Part shown: piece after piece, positions 54,314 to 63,058 of the stretch
Numbering within the stretch: position 1 is the first letter of the stretch
Layout: the number at the start of each line of letters is the position of its first letter
DNA from: Paracraurococcus sp042666655
GTDB taxonomy: Bacteria; Pseudomonadota; Alphaproteobacteria; Acetobacterales; Acetobacteraceae
Length of the DNA: 64,000 bases
NCBI RefSeq assembly: GCF_042666655.1
Contig: NZ_JBHTDE010000002.1
Coordinates: 62,001-126,000 of the forward strand
Direction of reading: 5' to 3'
Notes under the pieces: generated by a model
Told to the model about the DNA's origin: nothing
Databases searched by the model: none
Seen by the model: only the letters and a program-made list of their open reading frames with translations
Program-made: the position numbers and the translations under genes

Positions 54314-55315
54314 TCAGATCCCGTAATGCTCGCGGAACCAGGCGACGAAGGCGGCGATCCCGGTGTCGATGTCAGTCGAGGGCCGGTAGCCGGTCAGCGC
54401 ATGCAGCAGGGCGGTGTCGGCCCAGGTCTTCAGCACTTCGCCGGGCTGCATCGGCATGTAGTTGCGCACCGCCTCGCGGCCGCAGGCCCGCTCGATCTCG
54501 GCGATGAAGTCGAGCAACTGCACCGGCTGGGCATTGCCAATATTGACCACGCGGAAAGGGCCGGCCGGGCTCAGGCTGTCGCAGGCCGCCACAGGCTGGC
54601 CGATTTCCGGGACGCAATCGATCAGACGGAGGATGGCCGTGACCAGGTCCTCCACATAGGTGAAGTCGCGTTCCATCCGGCCGTGGTTGTAGATGTCGAT
54701 CGTGCGGCCCTTGAGGATCGCATCGGTGAATTTGAAGAAGGCCATGTCCGGGCGGCCCCAGGGCCCGTAAACCGTGAAAAACCGGAACATGGTGATCGGC
54801 AGTTTCCACAGGGCAGCGTAGGAATGGCCCATCTGCTCGGTCGCCATCTTGGTCGCGGCGTAGATGTTCAGCGGCGTGGCCACCGCATCGGTTTCCTTGA
54901 ACGGCATCGCCGTGTTGGCGCCATAGGCCGAACTGGTCGAGGCCATCAGCAGATGCCGCACCGGCCGGGCCTTGCAGGCCTCCAGCAGAGCGAAGGTCCC
55001 CTGGATGTTGGCGTGGATGTAGCTCTCGGGGTGTTCCAGCGCGTAGCGGACGCCGGCCTGGGCGGCGAGGTGGATGACCACTTCCGGCGTCTCGGTGGCC
55101 ATCACCTCGGCCAGGCGGCCGGTATCGGTCAGGTCGAAGAGATGCGGCGTGAAGCCGGCCTGACGCTCTAGCCGGGCATGCCGCGCCTGCTTCAGCCGGA
55201 CATCGTAATAGGGGACCATGGCATCGATGCCGGCGACGGCATGGCCGGCGTCAAGCAACCGACGGGCGACGTGGAACCCGATAAAACCGGCGCTGCCGGT
55301 GACCAGAACCTTCAT
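54314..55315 (-). CDS. NAD-dependent epimerase, UDP-glucuronate 4-epimerase-like
   Basis: This 333-residue extended SDR would convert UDP-glucuronate to UDP-galacturonate. It has the NAD motif TGSAGFIG (6-13), a catalytic triad in STSSAYG (126-132) and YAATK (152-156), and subgroup segments YYDVRLKQARHARL, HLAAQAGVRYALEHPESYI and MFRFFTVYGPWGRPDMA. It starts the leftward glycosyltransferase/exporter run and is divergent from a nucleotide-sugar dehydrogenase, which could supply an acid-sugar substrate. Confidence 0.92.
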   Translation of the reverse strand: MKVLVTGSAGFIGFHVARRLLDAGHAVAGIDAMVPYYDVRLKQARHARLERQAGFTPHLFDLTDTGRLAEVMATETPEVVIHLAAQAGVRYALEHPESYIHANIQGTFALLEACKARPVRHLLMASTSSAYGANTAMPFKETDAVATPLNIYAATKMATEQMGHSYAALWKLPITMFRFFTVYGPWGRPDMAFFKFTDAILKGRTIDIYNHGRMERDFTYVEDLVTAILRLIDCVPEIGQPVAACDSLSPAGPFRVVNIGNAQPVQLLDFIAEIERACGREAVRNYMPMQPGEVLKTWADTALLHALTGYRPSTDIDTGIAAFVAWFREHYGI

Positions 55316-55385
55316 TGACCGGCAATCCGAGCTGTTCGGGCTTCAGATAGGCCAGAACGGGGTGCAACGGAATTGGCTGGCCCGC

Positions 55386-55417
55386 AATCAGCGATCGACG
55401 CGGAAATATCGCTGATT
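55386..55417. promoter_or_regulatory. 10-bp inverted repeat between divergent sugar-nucleotide genes
   Basis: AATCAGCGAT (55386-55395) and ATCGCTGATT (55408-55417) form a perfect inverted repeat with 12 bases between. It lies in the 171-base gap between the epimerase start (55315) and the dehydrogenase start (55487). The region is AT-richer than its surroundings. It could be a shared operator or a leader hairpin. Confidence 0.5.
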
Positions 55418-55486
55418 ACGAGAACGTTATACGCAGATCGTCTATCCGGGATTGACGACTCGTGCTGGTTGCAGGCCTAAAAACCT

Positions 55487-56884
55487 ATGTCAGATGCAGA
55501 ACGATACTTAGACTATCAGCATCGAGCAATCTCCGAGCGGCTGCCGCCCGGTGCGACTCCCAGCTGGGTCGGTACCCTGGCGGACCGCGTCATCAGGCGC
55601 AGCGCCCGCGTCGCCGTCATCGGCCTCGGCTATGCTGGCCTGCCCATGGCACTGGCCCTGGCCGAGGCCGGCTTCGCCACGCTCGGCCTCGACCGGGACA
55701 CCGCCAAGCTGGCCCGGCTGATGGCAGGCGAGAGCGGCATGCGGCATGTCGGCGCGGCCGCATTGGCTGCCGCCTTGCGCTCGCGGCACTTTACGGCGAC
55801 GGCGGACTGGACGCGACTGGATGCGGTGGATGCCGTCCTGATCTGCGTGCCGACGCCACTCGGGCCGGAACGACAGCCCGACCTCTCGGCGGTGGAGGCC
55901 GCGGCCCGCTCGGTCGCCTGGCATCTGCGCCCGGGGCAGCTCGTCGTGCTCGAATCCACGACCTGGCCCGGCACCACGCGGCAGGTGGTACAGCCGATCC
56001 TGGAAGCCACCGGCCTGCGTTGCGGCGAGGACTTCTTCCTGGCCTATTCGCCGGAGCGCGAAGACCCGGGCAATGCCGGTTTCCGCACCGCCGGCATCCC
56101 TCGCGTGGTCGGCGGCGCCGATCCCAATGCGCTGCACTTGGCCGAGACGCTGTACGGCGCGGTGGTGGAGCGGGTCGTGCCGGTCGGCTCGCTGGAGACG
56201 GCCGAGGCGGTGAAGCTGACCGAGAACGCCTTCCGCGCCGTCAACATCGCCTTGGCGAACGAGTTGAAGCTGGCCTTCGGCGCCATGGGCATCGATGCCT
56301 GGGAGGTGGTGGCCGCCGCCGCCAGCAAGCCCTTCGGCTTCATGCCTTTCTGGCCGGGGCCGGGGGTGGGCGGGCACTGCATACCGGTGGATCCGCAATA
56401 CCTTGCCTGGAAGGCCCGTGCGGCGGGAGTGCCGGCACGCTTCGTCGAATTGGCCGGTGAGATCAACGCCGACATGCCCTTCCACGTGCTGACGGCACTG
56501 GAGGCGGCGCTGCGGGCGCGGCTGGGCCGCGGCGTGGCGGGCAGCCGCATCCTGGTGCTCGGCGCCGCCTACAAGCCGGGCATCGAGGATGTGCGGGAGA
56601 GCCCGGCACTGCGGCTGATCGAGTTGATCGAGGCGCAGGGCGGCGATGCGCCCTACCATGACCCGCTGGTGCCGGAACTGCCCTGTTTGCCGGAACATCC
56701 CGGCCTGGCCGGCCGGCGATCGTTGCCCTGGGCCGCGGCACTGGACTGCGACGCTGCGCTCATCGTCACCGACCATGACGAGGTGGATTACGCCGCGCTG
56801 TGTGCGGCGATGCCGCTGGTGGTGGATACCCGCGATGCCTGCGGCCGCCGGGGGGTGCGCGGTTCCGGGATCGTCAAGGCCTGA
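55487..56884 (+). CDS. Nucleotide-sugar dehydrogenase (UDP-GlcNAc/UDP-Glc 6-dehydrogenase class)
   Basis: This 465-residue NAD enzyme oxidises C6 of a UDP-sugar to a carboxylate. The Rossmann motif is GLGYAG (46-51), preceded by an unusual 40-residue N-terminal extension. The thiohemiacetal-forming cysteine is Cys298 in GPGVGGHCIPVDP, and LTENAFRAVNIALANELK holds catalytic Lys/Asn residues. FWPGPGVGGHCIPVDPQYL is typical of the WbpA/TviB group acting on UDP-N-acetylhexosamines, though UDP-glucose is possible. It is divergent from the epimerase-led glycan/export run. Confidence 0.9.
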   Translation: MSDAERYLDYQHRAISERLPPGATPSWVGTLADRVIRRSARVAVIGLGYAGLPMALALAEAGFATLGLDRDTAKLARLMAGESGMRHVGAAALAAALRSRHFTATADWTRLDAVDAVLICVPTPLGPERQPDLSAVEAAARSVAWHLRPGQLVVLESTTWPGTTRQVVQPILEATGLRCGEDFFLAYSPEREDPGNAGFRTAGIPRVVGGADPNALHLAETLYGAVVERVVPVGSLETAEAVKLTENAFRAVNIALANELKLAFGAMGIDAWEVVAAAASKPFGFMPFWPGPGVGGHCIPVDPQYLAWKARAAGVPARFVELAGEINADMPFHVLTALEAALRARLGRGVAGSRILVLGAAYKPGIEDVRESPALRLIELIEAQGGDAPYHDPLVPELPCLPEHPGLAGRRSLPWAAALDCDAALIVTDHDEVDYAALCAAMPLVVDTRDACGRRGVRGSGIVKA

Positions 56885-57063
56885 GAGGCCGTAAGGCCGG
56901 GGCGAAAGTATCCTCCCATTGGACGCAGTGCGTCCAACCCACCGGTGTTTTCTGAGTTGGGACCTGCCGCGCGGCGGGCACCAACCCGCAGAAAGCAAAG
57001 GACGGGTTTGGGGTGGAAATGCTTCTTCCTCCCCAATCTTATCTGCCCGCCCGCAGACCGCCG

Positions 57064-58968
57064 CTACCGCACGATCCCGCGCAGCGCACCTTCCATGTCG
57101 CCCAGGATGCTGGCGTCGTCGATCGTCGGCGGCACCACGTAGTCCTCGCCATCGGCGATCTTGCGCATCGTCGCACGCAGGATCTTGCCGCTGCGGGTCT
57201 TTGGCAGGCGGGCCACCACGCGGACGTCCTTGAAGGCCGCCACCGGCCCGATCTTGTCCCGCACCAAGCCGACCAGCTCCTTGCAGATCGCTGCGTCGGC
57301 CTTGGTCACGCCCGACTTCAGCACCACCAGCCCGAGCGGCACCTGGCCCTTCAGGCTGTCCTTGATGCCGACCACGGCGCATTCGGCGACATCCGGATGG
57401 CCGGCCAGCACCTCCTCCATCGCGCCGGTGCTCAGCCGGTGGCCGGCGACGTTGATGATGTCGTCGGTGCGCGACATGACGGAGACATAGCCCTCCGCAT
57501 CCACCACCCCGGCATCCGAGGTGTTGTACCAGCCGGGGAAGGTCTCGAGGTAGGACTCGCGGAACCGGTCGTCGGCCTGCCACAGCGTCGGCAGGCAGCC
57601 CGGCGGCAGCGGCAGCTTGATCGCCAGCGTGCCGCTCTCGCCCAGCGGCAGTCGGTGCCCGGCCTCGTCCAGCGCCGCCACGTCATAGCCGGGGGAGGGC
57701 TTGCCGCCGCTACCGAAGCGCGCCGGGAACAGGCCGAGGCCGCGGAAATTGCCGCTGATCGCCCAGCCCGTCTCGGTCTGCCACCAATGGTCGATCACCG
57801 GCTTCCTGAGCAGCGCGGCCGACCATTCGGCGGTCGGCGGGTCGCAGCGCTCGCCGGCGAGGAACAACGCTTCCAGCTTTGAGAGGTCGTACTGCGCCAC
57901 CAGCCTGCCCTCGGGGTCGTCGCGCTTGATGGCGCGGATCGCGGTCGGCGCGGTGAACATCGCCTTGACACCGTGCTGGGCGCAGACCCGCCAGAAGGTG
58001 CCGGCATCCGGCGTGCCGACCGGCTTGCCCTCGAACAGCACCGTGGTCGCGCCGGTCAGCAGCGGCGCGTAGACGATGTAGGAATGCCCGACCACCCAGC
58101 CGACATCGGAGGCGGTGAACATCACCTCGCCCGGCTCGATGCCGTAGAGCATGGCCATGGAGTTGCGCAGCGCCACGGCATGGCCGCCGTTGTCCCGCAC
58201 CACGCCCTTCGGTTTGCCCGTGGTGCCGCTGGTATAGAGGATATACAGCGGGTCGGTCGCGGCGACGGAGACGCAAGCGGCCGGCGCGGCGGCCGCTTCC
58301 GCTGCCAGCCAGTCCTCGTCGCGCCCGGCGATCAGCGTCGCCACGGCCTGCTCGCGCTGCAGCACCAGCACCGCGCCCGGCTTGTGCGGCGACAGCGCGA
58401 TCGCGGCATCGAGCAGCGGCTTGTAGGCGACCACCCGCCCGGGCTCGAGCCCGCAGGAAGCCGCCAGGATGACTTTCGGCTTCGCATCGGCGATGCGGGC
58501 GGCGAGTTCGGCCGCGGCGAAGCCGCCGAAGACCATGGAGTGCACCGCGCCGAGCCGGGCACAGGCCAGCATGCCGATCGCCGCTTCCGCCACCATCGGC
58601 ATATACAGCACCACCCGGTCGCCGGCGCCGACCCCGCGCGCGGCGAGTGCGCCGGCCAACTTCGAGACGCGGCCAAGCAGCGCTGCATAGGTCACTGTCT
58701 CGATGCGCCCGGTCATCGGGCTGTCCCAGATGATGGCAGGCTGCGCGCCGCGGCCGGCGGCGACGTGGCGGTCGACCGCGTTGTGGCAGGTGTTCAGCCG
58801 TGCGTCCGGGAACCAGCGGCCGTAGGGGCCCGACGCGGCATCGAAGATCCGCTGCGGGGCACGGTCCCAGTCGATCGACCCGGCTGCTGCCGCCCAATAG
58901 GCTTCCGGGTCGGCCCGGCAGGCGGCGTAGGTGGCGGCATAGCGGCTGGTGCCGGCGCTGGACTGCAT
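57064..58968 (-). CDS. prpE: Propionyl-CoA synthetase
   Basis: This 634-residue acyl-CoA synthetase makes propionyl-CoA from propionate, ATP and CoA. Motifs: AMP-binding YTSGTTGKPKGV, the PrpE-specific RDNGGHAVAL (acetyl-CoA synthetases differ here), HWWQTETGW, and the C-terminal lysine in PKTRSGKILRATMR, a site of regulatory acylation in this family. Start 58968 follows GGGAGG and gives a normal N-terminus. It is divergent from the DUF485/ActP operon, so uptake and activation of short acids are coupled. Confidence 0.93.
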   Translation of the reverse strand: MQSSAGTSRYAATYAACRADPEAYWAAAAGSIDWDRAPQRIFDAASGPYGRWFPDARLNTCHNAVDRHVAAGRGAQPAIIWDSPMTGRIETVTYAALLGRVSKLAGALAARGVGAGDRVVLYMPMVAEAAIGMLACARLGAVHSMVFGGFAAAELAARIADAKPKVILAASCGLEPGRVVAYKPLLDAAIALSPHKPGAVLVLQREQAVATLIAGRDEDWLAAEAAAAPAACVSVAATDPLYILYTSGTTGKPKGVVRDNGGHAVALRNSMAMLYGIEPGEVMFTASDVGWVVGHSYIVYAPLLTGATTVLFEGKPVGTPDAGTFWRVCAQHGVKAMFTAPTAIRAIKRDDPEGRLVAQYDLSKLEALFLAGERCDPPTAEWSAALLRKPVIDHWWQTETGWAISGNFRGLGLFPARFGSGGKPSPGYDVAALDEAGHRLPLGESGTLAIKLPLPPGCLPTLWQADDRFRESYLETFPGWYNTSDAGVVDAEGYVSVMSRTDDIINVAGHRLSTGAMEEVLAGHPDVAECAVVGIKDSLKGQVPLGLVVLKSGVTKADAAICKELVGLVRDKIGPVAAFKDVRVVARLPKTRSGKILRATMRKIADGEDYVVPPTIDDASILGDMEGALRGIVR

Positions 58969-59068
58969 GGATGCCTCCCGGTTTTCTCCTGGCAGCGTGG
59001 CAAGGCCCGGGTTGGGCGGCAAGCCGCTGCAGGGCGCAACGGCGCACTGCCCCGTCAAAGGCGGGAAG

Positions 59069-59084
59069 TGGCACGCTGGCTGTG
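59069..59084 (+). promoter_or_regulatory. Weak sigma-54-like promoter before DUF485/actP
   Basis: TGGCACGCTGGCTGTG has a perfect -24 box (TGGCACG) but the -12 box reads CTGTG, so the usually invariant C is T. It is about 110 bases before the GTG start at 59196, on the right strand for the symporter operon. The match is suggestive only. Confidence 0.3.
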
Positions 59085-59195
59085 GGGCCGGTAGGGGAGG
59101 GCCGCCCGCGATGCATTGCGCTGGATCAATACGCCGCCGCCGAGGGACGACTTATGCTGCAATGCACACAAAGCTGCTCCCAGGGAGGACTCGTC

Positions 59196-59501
59196 GTGGC
59201 AACGCCAGAACAAGACCGAATTCTCGGTAACCCGAAATTCCAGGAACTCGTACGGACCCGCTCCAGCTTTGCCTGGACCCTCGCCGCCGTCATGCTGGCG
59301 ATCTATCTCGGCTTCATCTTCCTGGTCGCCTTTGCGCATGATCTGATGGCGATGAAGGTGGGTGGCGGCGCGACTTCGGTCGGCATCGTGCTTGGCCTGA
59401 TCGTCATCGTCTCGGCGTTCCTGCTCACCGGTATCTATGTGCAGCGTGCCAATGGCCGGTTCGACGAACTCACCCGCGACCTGCAGAAGGACATCGCGTG
59501 A
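59196..59501 (+). CDS. DUF485 membrane protein, GTG start
   Basis: This 101-residue two-helix protein is of the DUF485 (YjcH-like) family. NPKFQELVRTRSSFAWTLAA is the conserved start, followed by helix 1 (VMLAIYLGFIFLVAFAHDLM) and helix 2 (VGIVLGLIVIVSAFLLTGIY) and a basic tail. A GGGAGG site lies before GTG 59196. Members are nearly always encoded before actP. Its stop overlaps the actP start (TGATG). Its exact role in acetate uptake is not known. Confidence 0.93.
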   Translation: MATPEQDRILGNPKFQELVRTRSSFAWTLAAVMLAIYLGFIFLVAFAHDLMAMKVGGGATSVGIVLGLIVIVSAFLLTGIYVQRANGRFDELTRDLQKDIA

Positions 59502-61195
59502 TGCGCCGGCTCACCCTTGCGACCGGGGCTGGCCTTGTCGGCTTCCTCGGTACCCATGCCGTGGCCTGGGCGGCCGGCGCGGTTGATGGCGCGGTCGACA
59601 AGCAGGGGCTGAACATCGCCGCCATCGGGATGTTCTTCCTCTTTGTCGTCGGCACCCTCTTCATCACCTACCGCGCCGCCGCCTCGACCAAGTCGGCGGC
59701 GGATTTCTACGCCGCGGGCGGCGGCATCACCGGCTTCCAGAACGGCCTGGCCATCGCCGGCGACTACATGTCGGCGGCCTCCTTCCTCGGCATCTCCGGC
59801 CTGGTCTTCGCCTCCGGCTTCGACGGACTGATCTACTCGATCGGCTTCCTGGTCGGCTGGCCGATCGTGCTGTTCCTGATCGCCGAGCGGCTACGCAACC
59901 TCGGCAAGTTCACCTTCGCCGACGTCGCCTCCTTCCGGCTCGACCAGACCCAGATCCGCATCCTCTCGGCGACCGACACGCTGGTCGTGGTGGCCTTCTA
60001 CCTGATCGCCCAGATGGTCGGCGCGGGCAAGCTGATCCAGTTGCTGTTCGGCCTCGACTACCTCTATGCCGTCGTGATCGTCGGCGCGCTGATGATCGTC
60101 TACGTCGCCTTCGGCGGCATGAAGGCGACCACCTGGGTGCAGATCATCAAGGCCTGCCTGCTGCTTGGCGGCGCCACCTTCATGGCCTTCATGGTCATGC
60201 TGCATTTCGGCTTCAGCCCGGAGGCGATGTTCGCCGAGGCGGTGAAGGTGCATCCGAAGGGCGACGCCATCATGGCACCCGGCGGCATGGTGGCCGACCC
60301 GGTCTCCGCCATCTCGCTCGGCCTGGCGCTGATGTTCGGTACCGCCGGCCTGCCGCATATCCTAATGCGCTTCTTCACGGTCTCCGATGCCAAGGCGGCG
60401 CGCAAGTCGGTGTTCTACGCCACCGGCTTCATCGCCTACTTCTACATCTTGACCTTCATCATCGGCTTCGGCGCGATCACCTTCCTGATGGTGGACCCGA
60501 GCTACTACACCGCGGGCGCCGGCGGCGTGATCAACAAGATCACCGGTATGCTGGGCGGCACCAACATGGCGGCCATCCACCTGGCCAATGCGGTCGGCGG
60601 CAGCCTCTTCCTCGGGTTCATCTCGGCGGTCGCCTTCGCCACCATCCTCGCGGTGGTCGCCGGCCTGACGCTCTCGGGCGCCTCGGCGGTCAGCCACGAC
60701 CTCTATGCCGAGGTCATCGCCCGCGGCCGCACCAACGAGAAGAAGGAGGTCAACATCTCGAAGATCTCCGCCGTGGTGATCGGCGTCGTCGCCATCATCC
60801 TCGGCTACGTCTTCGAGAACCAGAATGTCGCCTTCATGGTCGGCCTGGCTTTCGCGGTCGCCGCTTCCTGCAACTTCCCCGTCCTGCTGATGAGCACGAT
60901 GTGGAAGGGCTGCACCACGACCGGCGCCATGGTCGGCGGCTTCCTCGGCCTGTTCTCCGCGGTGGCGATGGTGGTCCTGTCGAAGGCGGTCTGGGTGCAG
61001 ACGCTCGGCAACAAGGCAGCGATCTTCCCCTACGACAATCCGGCGCTGTTCTCGATGGCCATCGCCTTCGTCGGCATCTGGGGCGTCTCGAAGCTGGACA
61101 GCAGCGCCCGGGCGAAGCGCGAGCTGGCCTCCTACGACGCACAGTATGTGCGGTCGGAGACCGGGATCGGCGCCGCCTCGGCGCATATCCACTGA
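59501..61195 (+). CDS. actP: Cation/acetate symporter ActP
   Basis: This 564-residue sodium:solute symporter (SSS family) imports acetate and other short monocarboxylates. It has an N-terminal signal-like helix and about 13 membrane helices. Family segments are STKSAADFYAAGGGITGFQN, GDYMSAASFLGISGLVFASG, TFADVASFRLDQTQIRIL and PHILMRFFTVSDAKAARKS. A start at GTG 59498 is also possible. It is downstream of DUF485 in the usual order and divergent from prpE. Confidence 0.95.
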   Translation: MRRLTLATGAGLVGFLGTHAVAWAAGAVDGAVDKQGLNIAAIGMFFLFVVGTLFITYRAAASTKSAADFYAAGGGITGFQNGLAIAGDYMSAASFLGISGLVFASGFDGLIYSIGFLVGWPIVLFLIAERLRNLGKFTFADVASFRLDQTQIRILSATDTLVVVAFYLIAQMVGAGKLIQLLFGLDYLYAVVIVGALMIVYVAFGGMKATTWVQIIKACLLLGGATFMAFMVMLHFGFSPEAMFAEAVKVHPKGDAIMAPGGMVADPVSAISLGLALMFGTAGLPHILMRFFTVSDAKAARKSVFYATGFIAYFYILTFIIGFGAITFLMVDPSYYTAGAGGVINKITGMLGGTNMAAIHLANAVGGSLFLGFISAVAFATILAVVAGLTLSGASAVSHDLYAEVIARGRTNEKKEVNISKISAVVIGVVAIILGYVFENQNVAFMVGLAFAVAASCNFPVLLMSTMWKGCTTTGAMVGGFLGLFSAVAMVVLSKAVWVQTLGNKAAIFPYDNPALFSMAIAFVGIWGVSKLDSSARAKRELASYDAQYVRSETGIGAASAHIH

Positions 61196-61201
61196 GCAGA
61201 G

Positions 61202-61229
61202 GCGGGCGGCCGGACCTCCGGCCGTCCGC
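61202..61229 (+). other. Intercistronic GC hairpin between actP and DUF294 gene
   Basis: GCGGGCGGCCGG (61202-61213) and CCGGCCGTCCGC (61218-61229) pair over 12 positions (one G-U) around the four-base loop ACCT. It begins seven bases after the actP stop and ends eight bases before the next ATG, where no clear ribosome-binding site is seen. There is no T-run, so it is not an ordinary terminator. It may lower expression of the downstream gene or stabilise the upstream message. Confidence 0.5.
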
Positions 61230-61237
61230 ACCCCTCC

Positions 61238-63058
61238 ATGCCCAGCGCCTTCGACGCCAGCAATCCGCCCTTTGACCGGCTCACGCAGGAAGAGATCGGC
61301 GATCTCCGCGCCGCGCTCGACATCGCCTATCTCCGACCGGGCGAGGCGGTGCTGATCCCCGGCCAGAAGGCCGAGCATCTCCACGTCATCATCAAGGGCT
61401 CGATCGAGGTCCGCGAAGGCGGCACGCTCAACGCCCTGCTCGGCCCGAAGGACGCCTTCGACAGCCGCGCCCTGGTGCATGGCGCCGCCGGCGAGGACTT
61501 CATCGCCGCCGAGGAGACGCTCTGCTACCTCATCCCGCGCACGGTGGTGCTCGGGCTGATCGGCCGCAATGCCGGCTTCGCCGCCTTCTTCTATTCCGAG
61601 GTCTCCGCCAAGCTCGACGCCTTCGCCCGCGCCCACCGGCAGGAGGGGATGGAGAGCGTGCTGCGCGCCCGCGTCCGCGAGGCCAGCCGCGGCCCGGCCG
61701 TCGTGATCCCCGGCGAGGCGACGCTGGCCGAGGCGGCGGCCAGCATGCAGGACGCCAATATCAACGCGGTCTATGTGCGGGAGGCCGACCGCATCGGCGT
61801 CGTCACCGGCATGAACCTGGCCAAGGCGGTGCTGCTGCAGCGCCTGCCGCTCGACACGCCGGTCCGCCGGGTCTGCCATTTCGACATCATCGCGGTGGAC
61901 GCCGAGGACTTCATCTTCGAGGCGCTGCTGTTGATGACCCGGCACGACAAGCGCCGCGTCGCGGTGCGCACGGCGGGCGAGTTCACCGGCTTCCTCGAGG
62001 ACATCCACATCCTCGGCCTGGTCGCCGGCAATTCGCAGCTCATCCCCGGTCGGATCGACCGCGCCCGCAGCGTCGCCGACCTCGCCGCCCCGGCGGAGGA
62101 CATCCAGGGACAGGTCGAGCGGCTGCACCGCCAGGGCGTCAAGGTGGAGCAGATCGCCGAGATCACCTCCGACCTCAATCGCCGGCTTTTCGTCAAGCTG
62201 TTCGAGCTGATGGCGCCGCCCGCCATCCGCGCGCATGGCTGCCTGATGATCATGGGCTCCGAGGGCCGTGGCGAGCAGACCGTGCGTACCGACCAGGACA
62301 ATGGGCTGCTGCTCGATGGCCCGGTGCCGGAGGCGGAGCTCGCCCGGTTCCGCGGCGATTTCTCCGACGCCCTGGCCAGCTTCGGCTTCCCGCCCTGCCC
62401 GGGCAACGTCATGGTCCGCAATCCGCTCTGGTCGCAGCCGCTGGAGGGGTTGGTGCGCCAGCTCCGGCTCTGGATCATGGACCGCACGCCGGAGGCGGCG
62501 CTGAATCTGGCGATCTTCTTCGACGCGATCGCGGTGACCGGTCGCACCGCCCTGCTGGCTGAGGCCAAGCAGGCGCTGGCCGAACTGATGCGCGGCGAAC
62601 GCGCGCTGATCGCCCGCTTCGCCAGCCTCGTCGAGAGCTTCGAGACCCCGGCGCTGGGCGTGCTGACGACCCTGATGGAGAAGGTCGGCGTTGGCTCGGA
62701 CGCCATCGACATCAAGAAGGCCGGCATCTTCCCGATCGTCCACGGCATGCGCGCCATGGCGATGGACCGCGGCATCATGGTCACCTCGACCGCGGGACGG
62801 GTCGAGGCGCTGGTCGAGGCCGGTGCCTTCAGCCGCGGCTTAGGCCAGGAACTGCTCTCGGCGCTGCGAGTCTTCATGGAATACCGGCTGCGGGCGCAGC
62901 TGGAGGCGGTGCGCCGCGGCAGCCTGGAGCACGAGGCGCTGGTGCAGCCGGCCACCCTGTCGGCCGCCGACCGCGACATCCTGCGCGACGCGCTGCGCAT
63001 CGTCCGGCAGTTCCGCGAGATGCTGCGCACCCGCTACAACCTGGCCGCCTTCGGATGA
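61238..63058 (+). CDS. cNMP-binding/CBS/DUF294 nucleotidyltransferase-like protein
   Basis: This is a 606-residue protein. Order: cyclic-nucleotide-binding-like domain (about 10-125), CBS pair (about 150-275; NINAVYVREADRIGVVTGMN, KRRVAVRTAGEFTGFLED), DUF294 nucleotidyltransferase-like domain (about 300-430; GSEGRGEQTVRTDQDNG with Gly340-Ser341 and acidic pair Asp352/Asp354), and DUF294_C helical domain (about 460-600). The family resembles GlnD-type nucleotidyltransferases; a role in sensing energy state and controlling the adjacent transporter or its partner is inferred from gene order. It overlaps the exonuclease gene by four bases. Confidence 0.88.
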   Translation: MPSAFDASNPPFDRLTQEEIGDLRAALDIAYLRPGEAVLIPGQKAEHLHVIIKGSIEVREGGTLNALLGPKDAFDSRALVHGAAGEDFIAAEETLCYLIPRTVVLGLIGRNAGFAAFFYSEVSAKLDAFARAHRQEGMESVLRARVREASRGPAVVIPGEATLAEAAASMQDANINAVYVREADRIGVVTGMNLAKAVLLQRLPLDTPVRRVCHFDIIAVDAEDFIFEALLLMTRHDKRRVAVRTAGEFTGFLEDIHILGLVAGNSQLIPGRIDRARSVADLAAPAEDIQGQVERLHRQGVKVEQIAEITSDLNRRLFVKLFELMAPPAIRAHGCLMIMGSEGRGEQTVRTDQDNGLLLDGPVPEAELARFRGDFSDALASFGFPPCPGNVMVRNPLWSQPLEGLVRQLRLWIMDRTPEAALNLAIFFDAIAVTGRTALLAEAKQALAELMRGERALIARFASLVESFETPALGVLTTLMEKVGVGSDAIDIKKAGIFPIVHGMRAMAMDRGIMVTSTAGRVEALVEAGAFSRGLGQELLSALRVFMEYRLRAQLEAVRRGSLEHEALVQPATLSAADRDILRDALRIVRQFREMLRTRYNLAAFG

